Origin: Orbilia blumenaviensis
Lineage: Eukaryota > Ascomycota > Orbiliomycetes > Orbiliales > Orbiliaceae
Assembly (NCBI GenBank): GCA_036872755.1
Contig: JAVHNS010000011.1
Location: forward strand, 434,001-498,000
Length of the DNA stretch: 64,000 nt
Direction of reading: 5' to 3'
Part shown: in pieces, positions 57,251 to 64,000 of the stretch
Layout of the letters: each line of letters begins with the position of its first letter
How positions within the stretch are numbered: position 1 is the first letter of the stretch
Translations under genes and position numbers: made by a program
The notes under the pieces: model-generated
What the model was told of the DNA's origin: nothing
What the model saw: the letters and a program-made list of their open reading frames with translations, nothing else
Database searches by the model: none

Positions 57251-59936
57251 ATGGCGGGGACAGGAACAAGCCAATTTATCCAGTTCAAGGAAATTCCGTA
57301 CGGGACAAAACGAGAGGACGGTTCTTTGATCCTCAATCGTTGGTCGGCAACCGTCACCAACGACCATGAGTTCGCGGCCGCCCAGGTAGGATATAGACAT
57401 TTTGGTTTACCTTGATTCTATTGACGATCGGTTCAATTGATCCGGCTAACCCATGTTCCTCGGTTGAATCAGGCCCAGTTGTATGCTGCAGGCATCAAGA
57501 ACGAGCATGATATGAAGCTCAAACCGCATATCGGTGAGCCACCGATTCGAACCGTTACAGATCCGTTTTCATACAAAGCGTCGGCCTTACACTCTAGCTC
57601 GTAGGGATCTCGCCGGTTTGGTGGGAGGGCAATCCGTGCAATACCGTATGTCTAAATACTTCAAAATAGTGAAAAGCTTCTGATAGCATGTCATTTACTA
57701 ATACAGAAATACCAATATAGCACTGTGAGTTAAACGTTGAATAACTCAGCGGAGGCCATATCATCTCATAATTGTTTAGTACTCGAACTCGGGCGTGCTA
57801 CCAAAGCCGCCGTTGATAAACAAGGCTTTATCGGATGGTTGTACAGTCCCAATGGAATCTCCGATGCGATCACAATGGGCCATGAGGGTAAGTATTTTAC
57901 CTCAGACCAAATACATAACAGCCGCAATACCTTCTTAAAAGTGATATCCTTAATCGAGACTATACGTGGCTGACAACTGTTTAAAAATAGGAATGCGATA
58001 TTCCCTTCCTAGTCGTGACCTTATCGCGGACAGCATTGAATCCGCTACCTGTGGCCAGCTCCACGATGGCAACATCTCGATTCCCGGATGCGATAAGAAT
58101 ATGCCAGGATGTATGTAGCAAGGTATTTGTATGTGAGATTTGGTAGCTAAACTATTCTTCGTAGGTATTATGGCAATGGCTCGCCATAATCGTCCATCCG
58201 TCTTGATATATGGTGGTACAATCCTGCCGGGAAAGAGGACACAACGATTTCCACAAGGCAGCAATGTATCATCATGCTTTGAGGTACTCGGCGCTTTCCA
58301 CTACGGCAATGCCTCGAAGGAAGAGTTAGACGGTATGAACGGCTGTATTCGCAATGGAATAAGCTCAATATCTGACTAATGAATTGGTAGACGTTACCAG
58401 ACATGCCTGTCCCGGCCCTGGAGGTAAGGATTGCTATAACTCGCTACTATATTATCATTTTTTACTAATAAATCTCAGGCTGTCCCGGTATGTTTACGGC
58501 AAACACGATGTCTACCGCCATGGAAGTCATGGGCCTCACTCTCCCCGGCAGCAGCAGCATCCCAGCTATGACTTTTGTAACCAAGCCTGCCACCACCCAG
58601 GGAGGCAGCCCGACTCAGGAAGTTGTCATCGAACCAGCGAAGATGCGCGAATGCGAGAAGGCTGCCGCTGCACTCAGGGTCTGCATGGAGAAGAATATCC
58701 GCCCCAGAGACCTTATCACAAAGCGAAGTTTTGAAAATGCCCTCGTAATGACTATGATCCTTGGCGGCAGTACCAATGCAGCTCTCCACTTCCTTGCCAT
58801 GGCGCATACAGCAGATATTCCAGACTTCTCGCTCAAAGATTTTCAGCGTGTCAGTGACAAAACACCGTATATTGCCAATCTTAAGCCCAGCGGGAAGTAC
58901 TACATGTCCGGTAGGTCATTTGTCCCTCATTCTTTATAGTTAACTGGCTCATTGGCCCCAGACCTCTACGAAATTGGCGGCACCCCGGCTGTCACCAAGC
59001 TCCTTATTCACGCGGGCCTCATGGATGGTGAAATCATGACCGTGACCGGAAAAACTCTCAAGGAAAACGTCGCGAACGCCCCTGTTATCGATTTTACCAA
59101 CCAGGATGTCCTCCGGCCTCTCGAAAATCCTCTCAAAACCACAGGCCATCTCAGAGTTCTATTCGGAAATCTTGCTCCAGGCGGTGCTGTAGCCAAGATT
59201 ACTGGCAAAGAAGGGACGAAATTCGAAGGCAAAGCTAGGGTTTTCGACTCCGAGGAGCTAGCAACTGCAGCCTTGAACTCGGGTCAGCTGAACCCCAATG
59301 AATCGACTGTCTTAGTTGTAAGGTATGAAGGGCCAAAGGGTGGTCCAGGGATGGTGAGTATATGATTATACTCTTACGGCATAGACTCTGAGGTTAATAT
59401 AGGTATTTTAGCCGGAACAATTGAAGTCCTCTGGTGCTTTAATTGGAGCCGGGCTTAAGCAGGTTGCCTTAATCACTGATGGTCGTTACTCTGGTGCCTC
59501 ACATGGATTCAGTAAGTTGCCAATATTAAGTTCGTTTGATAGCGCAGCCACTAACAGCCACTCTCACCTACAGTTGTTGGACATAGTATGTCGTCAATGT
59601 GCTCGAGAATTCTAAGCGGGTTTCACACACTAACTTATTACCACAGTTGTTCCGGAGGCCCAAACCGGAGGCCCGATTGCCATCGTTCAAGGTATGTCTA
59701 TCTTTCATCGCCGTTATTAAGAATACAACTTAACGCTGGTCTTAGACGGCGACATAATCACCATCGATGCTGTCAAAAACACAATAAACATGAAAGTCTC
59801 CGATGAAGAGATCAAATCTCGTCTCTCAAAATGGAAGGCGCCGAAACTTAAGGTCAATCGCGGTCACCTCGCCAAATACGCTCGACTTGTCTCGGATGCG
59901 AGTCGAGGCGCTGTCCTCGACGCCTTTGACGATTAG
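57251..59936 (+). CDS. Dihydroxy-acid dehydratase family (IlvD/Edd), 613 aa
   Basis: Iron-sulfur dehydratase, as in valine/isoleucine synthesis (ILV3). Fourteen exons: 57251-57385, 57473-57533, 57605-57645, 57721-57724, 57780-57887, 57991-58110, 58165-58332, 58391-58423, 58479-58910, 58962-59353, 59412-59511, 59574-59585, 59647-59691 and 59746-59936; frames close at 614 codons. Cluster cysteines are visible: Cys77 (NPCNTHLLELG), Cys150 ([11 protein letters not shown]) and Cys225 ([12 protein letters not shown]). The active-site Ser is in [11 protein letters not shown] (Ser525). The 4-nt exon (CACT) and 12-nt exon are needed for the conserved H-L-L and I-V-G-H. Differences from mitochondrial ILV3: no presequence ([20 protein letters not shown]) and an extra ~22 residues at ~254-275. 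It may therefore be a cytosolic paralogue, or a sugar-acid dehydratase. Confidence 0.9.
57721..57724 (+). other. 4-nt microexon of the dehydratase gene
   Basis: Bases CACT between an AATATAG acceptor and a GTGAGT donor, with a CTAAT branch site upstream. It supplies His plus the first base of a Leu codon, turning NPCNT + LELG into NPCNTHLLELG. Skipping it breaks the frame. Confidence 0.8.
59574..59585 (+). other. 12-nt microexon of the dehydratase gene
   Basis: Twelve bases (TTGTTGGACATA) flanked by CTACAG and GTATGT. It gives I-V-G-H between GF and [10 protein letters not shown]. Skipping it would keep frame but delete four conserved residues. Confidence 0.8.
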
Positions 59937-62774
59937 TTTCCATGACTAACAGGTATGGGACTCATATCCCCCCTATGAACCAGACACGACTTTCTCTTGC
60001 TATTTACCACAGCATTTGGTTTTTTTTATTTTATTCTTCCATATTCTTCCCTGCTACTTTGTTGGTTTTGAAGGATTCTAGATAAGGGTTGGCTTGCATG
60101 GCAATTGGTGCAAGATAGATGTGAAATTGGATATCTTCAATAGAGGTTGCAGCCTTATACCATGCTTCAGTCGAAGCTTCCGTTTATGCAAGATGAATTT
60201 TAACCCGCGCTTCTAACTGGCTTTAACTGTGATGATCGGCGTACTACACGAACAGTATCATAGGGACTGCGCTCCGGTCCCATAACCCTCTTTCCTAAAT
60301 AGGGTACATTTCAATGATTAAATGATATCCTAGGAGTTAGTGTCGCAATATACAACGCTTCTGTAGCCTTAGTAGTATACTGGGAATGATTTACCGCTCC
60401 TTAAATGGATAACACATACCTTAAATGGTAGATTTAGTAGAATATTTCTGCGGTTCAAGCCTATTTCGTGGCCATTCTCAAGTTGGCTTTGAAGCCCCCA
60501 AGTCAGCTCACAAGTTTTCCAAAAACTTGTGCGCATAACCAGACTTTAAACCAAACACCATCTTAGCCCTCCTCGCTAAGCACGGGGTCTAGATCTAAAT
60601 ACTTTTACCTACCAACAACTTACCCAGCGCCTCTAAATCGATCCGTGAGAAAACAAGGCTTACCGAATTGCCTGTGAAAAGATCTTCTAGACCTCGAGCG
60701 ATAAGCGCATATTTGATATTTGATAATCTAAGTATTCGGCGAAAAATTTTTTTAACCGATTTTGGGGATTTTGAGTGAATTTCGTCGTCAGTTCCTAGAA
60801 AATCTAGATTCTGTCTTCTTGAGACACTGTTATATATATGTTGAACACTGGGATATATCCCTAGTAGCGGAATACGTTTGTGTTACTACCATTGACATGG
60901 AGTTCGAGTTGATTATACCCTTCTTTCCCTAAAAAATAATCTTTCAGTTGTAGTCAAGACTTATATATGAAGTTTGGTAGCTACATGCGTAGACCACTAA
61001 ATTTAATATGTTGGAGTCTAGGTCCACAACCGCCAACCCTGCAGATTGCAAACAGTGGGAAATTAAAGATACAGTAGCTCTCTCTCTACTTCAGTGGATA
61101 GGTATTTGGGCTCGATGTTGGGATTTCCGCGTTGCTTGTTGGCTTCAGATGACATCCTGCAAGCTTATCACCCAGCATGTAAGTAGGTACTCGAGCCGGT
61201 AGCACTGCAGCCGTCCACGAATCAAACTACTTCGAGCTGCAGGCCGCCGCCTTCGAGAACGTTACAATACTAATCGGGCGGGATTCATAGTCGGTATCGC
61301 AGCGGTGGCGTTTCTAACAATAGAACAACATTATCAAAAGACACCATTCTTTACCTCTAACAACGTGACCGCCGAGGTCCCCACTAGGGTTCCCACTCTT
61401 GGCTTTATGGCTATACCCCGTTGACGACATGTCGGAACCTCGAGCCCATGAAAACTTGTGGGTTAAAAAAAAAAAAAAAAAAAAGAGGATGTCGCTAAAG
61501 CTTGCCTAGCGTTCGGATTTAGTGTGTGGTAGGGCCCGAAAGTTAATTCCCAAAAACTTGGAACTTCTGGGTCAGAATGTGTCTCTGCTATTATCAGAGC
61601 GCAGCTCAGCTCGATCCAGCGGGTAGACTCATCATAATGTTCCCCATGAGGTGAATTCAATTCCCAGCAGGGCGCATTCACAATATTCGGGGTCGGTGTA
61701 GTTTTTGGCCGTAGAAAATTCGTAGACAAGACTTGGTCGGACGGGGTCCGCGAACCCTTTCGCAGATGATTGAGACCTGGGATTAGTCTGCAGGACGAGC
61801 AGGCCATCAAGAAACTTTCCGATCTAGGGCCAGAAGAGCGAGAAACAACGAACCGCAGCCCCTCGATCATTCTTCCCGTTTGTTTAAGATACTATCGCCG
61901 AGTCTACGCTCATGTGGTGATGCCAGCGGCTGAGTCGCCACGGGTTGATCTGATCTCCACACCACTAATGGCCACACTCCCTTCTCTTTCAACGAACCTG
62001 TTCGCTAACGTTATGAGGGTCCCTGTCGACACCTAACCAACTTTTCTCCAAACGGGACCCAAAATGCAGTTTTTTTCGACTAGGATGCAATGACAAATTT
62101 AAATTTAAACCTATAGCCTGTTTTATGAAAGCGAAAGGCTCCCGTGGGTTTAACTTCGTTACTTTAGAGTTACCTTCGCCCGCAGGTGAACAAAGCGGTG
62201 TAGGTACCCATACCAGGCAGAGATATGAAACAGTAAGGCACCTTAGTCACCCGCGATCACTACTGCTTGCAGATCCGAACGAACGCATTTGCTACGGATG
62301 GCGCCCTGGAGTTAGGTACCAAGATGCGCTTGGGGAGGCTTAGAACGATACCTTCTCTTGGCCCGTGACGCACGAAATCGCGCGAGAAGCTGTTACTAAG
62401 AGGTCTCCACTTTGGAGCTAATCTTTCAGAATCCTGGTCCCTTTATTACCAAAGCGGGATAAATGCATAGTTGGATTGCATGGTCCTGCAATTCGCAGGA
62501 AAGAAGCTTTATATCTTGAGGGGTCACCTCACCTTACAAAAAAGACCAACGTACACAGTGGGCCCCAAAGCACCTAAAAAAAAAAATCGGTAGTACTTAA
62601 TAAACCGGAGCATATCCTCTGTTCTAAACTTTGTCTTTCGGTTGTATTCAGATCGATACCCTTGTGCAAAACTTCGACCTAATTACCTAAATTCGGCGAA
62701 CGATATTGAAACTTTCGAATCGCGGCTCATTAACCAGTTGAGGTCACCATAGGAGAACATCCAACAAAATCAAT
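59937..62774. other. Intergenic, nothing recognised
   Basis: About 2.8 kb between two plus-strand genes. It holds an A run near 61466-61484 and AAATTTAAATTTAAA near 62098. Frames at 61008-61202, 61463-61870, 61770-62036 and 62125-62343 have no domain or splice support. Confidence 0.45.
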
Positions 62775-64000
62775 ATGGCTCCCAGAGGAGGGAGAGGTGG
62801 GGGCGGGAGCGGCGGCGGCTCTATCGATAACCAGTGCGGTCGCTATAATGCTTTCGAAAGCGATTATGCCAAAGCCCAGATTGGTCTAATGGGTGGATTT
62901 TTATTCTTGTTTCTCGTATTGGCATACTGCACAGCTAGCCGAAGCGGAAAGAGAAAAAAGGCTGGTCAGGAAAAGTCCATACTGAGATGGTTCCAGTATG
63001 GAATCGCATTATTCTTGATTATTGCGTAAGTTCTCTGAGTTGTCGACATGTCTCGTACCCGAATCCCGTCGCATTCTATACCTAGAGGATTCGATTTTTT
63101 ACTAACTTACGTAGTTTGTTCATTATGCTTATTGTCCGCTACGCACTGATCGAATGTGGCGTTCTTTATGTTTACGGTTACGACGACACTGCTATCGGAA
63201 CTGCGACTATTGTTGTTAACAACGTCGCCGAACTGTTCATGTTAGGCATCGTCCTGTTCGTCGTCACAAAGCGTATGTTTCAGCTTGCTGGCTCATCGAG
63301 CCTCAAAAGGACAATGCTTATTCTCAGCGGAATTTTTTTCGGCATTGTCTGCGTCGTTTTTGTGGTTTATATCGTCCTCTACGGCCTAATACGGTGGGAT
63401 GTTGGAGACATCGCCACAAGGACGACCATCAATTCATACAATAGATTGGTACAGGCTTATGTCGTCTTGTATCTGTTGCTAGCTATCTTCGCAGTTATTG
63501 GGTTGATTATGGCTGTAATTCGGCTGGCGCGGAAGCCAGAAAGAAAGCAGGTACGTATCATATCATCAGTTTTCGGATACATTCAGCTTAAAGAGCTAGA
63601 GCTAACTTGAACAGGGTGTCACGGGCTGGGTTCCGGTTCTGATAATCTGCCTCCTCGGTTACTCTTTTTACAACGCTGTCCTTGTGTTCCTCCAGTACTA
63701 TGACGATGACGCCCTCACCCCAATCGGTATCATAGTCAGCTACGCCCTTTCACTACTATGGTTTTTCGGCAGCTTTTTCTCAATTTTTATGATTGCGCGC
63801 GGTAAGGGCTGGGATTTCCTCCGCCTGCCGCAAGATATCCAGCCCGAGTACAATTTCGCCGGACCGCCACCGACTATGGCATATAACCAGACCCCGTACG
63901 ATACCATGCAGAGCCCTGACGCCGCTAAGCGGATGAGCTATGCGTCGCACGGAAACGCGCCCACTCCGGCGCCACCTTATATGGGAGGCACTGGGATGGC
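62775..64000 (+). CDS. Seven-helix membrane protein, partial at window end
   Basis: Three exons seen: 62775-63025, 63115-63550 and 63615 to the window edge, with GTAAGT/GTACGT donors and GTAG/ACAG acceptors; the third remains open. The N-terminus is glycine-rich (MAPRGGRGGGGSGGGSI). Seven hydrophobic segments can be counted: LMGGFLFLFLVLAYC, IALFLIIALFIMLIVRYAL, LFMLGIVLFVVT, GIFFGIVCVVFVVYIVL, VLYLLLAIFAVIGLIM, VLIICLLGYSFYNAVL and IIVSYALSLLWFFGSFF. The tail is Pro/Tyr-rich (AGPPPTMAYNQTPYDTM). Topology resembles fungal orphan 7TM proteins of the DUF7702 / RTA1-like kind, but I cannot decide the family. Function unknown. Confidence 0.8.

Noticed and set aside
58559..58625. Possible short intron inside dehydratase exon 9
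   Set aside because: A GTAACC...CTCAG segment of 42 nt in frame could be removed, but it is shorter than every other intron here and its donor is weak, so I keep it as coding and note the insert.
61463..62343. Group of 64-135 codon frames between the dehydratase and the final gene
   Set aside because: Overlapping frames on both strands, one starting in a homopolymer; no conserved motif.
1..64000. CRISPR arrays, insertion sequences, rRNA genes, additional tRNAs
   Set aside because: I looked for spaced direct repeats, terminal inverted repeats, rRNA signatures and other box B sequences and found none convincing beyond the tRNA-Leu.

Overview
The window looks like nuclear chromosomal DNA from a filamentous ascomycete (Pezizomycotina). 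Evidence: protein genes are widely spaced and cut by short introns (about 50-140 nt) with GTAAGT/GTATGT donors and CTAAC/CTGAC branch sites. Gene families include an AA9 lytic polysaccharide monooxygenase with a CBM1 domain, an ENA-type sodium P-ATPase, an IQGAP, a MARVEL protein and a spartin-like senescence-domain protein. A plant-associated Leotiomycete is my best guess, but that is inference; no rDNA or other marker is present. Between genes lie long AT-rich stretches with homopolymer runs and degenerate short repeats. I found no bacterial-type operons, CRISPR arrays, viral genes or intact transposons.

Layout. 0-8 kb: a 517-aa orphan protein (minus) followed by three single-exon orphan ORFs on plus (135, 239 and 194 aa). 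8.4-9.5 kb: three-exon quinone oxidoreductase (PIG3/zeta-crystallin type). 10.4-11.5 kb: orphan protein with MIT-like and beta-rich parts. 12.8-13.5 kb: MARVEL protein. 14.6 kb: intron-containing tRNA-Leu(CAG). 15.4-16.5 kb: spartin-like protein. 17.4-18.1 kb: ribosomal protein eS19. 18.7-22.1 kb: two predicted secreted proteins in tandem, one of 764 aa and one of 128 aa with a polyglutamine run. 23.2-28.5 kb: IQGAP (1671 aa). 29.8-30.9 kb: small membrane protein. 33.9 kb: 81-aa protein with a clear promoter. 36.7-40.3 kb: ENA-type ATPase. 44.1-45.5 kb: AA9-CBM1. 49.2-51.0 kb: BuGZ/ZNF207-like zinc-finger protein. 52.6-54.8 kb: fused alpha/beta-hydrolase plus dual-specificity phosphatase. 57.3-59.9 kb: 14-exon dihydroxy-acid dehydratase. 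62.8 kb to the end: seven-helix membrane protein cut by the window edge.

I rebuilt exon structures by joining splice sites that keep frame and restore family motifs. Two are unusual. The AA9 gene can only be joined in frame through an AT-AC intron, since no GT-AG pair works. The dehydratase needs a 4-nt microexon, and also has a 12-nt one, to restore its conserved NPCN-H-L-L and GF-I-V-G-H segments. The genes do not form an obvious pathway cluster; they are mostly independent housekeeping, cell-surface and secreted functions. The adjacent secreted pair near 20 kb and the three orphan ORFs at 3.8-7.9 kb are the most lineage-specific parts.
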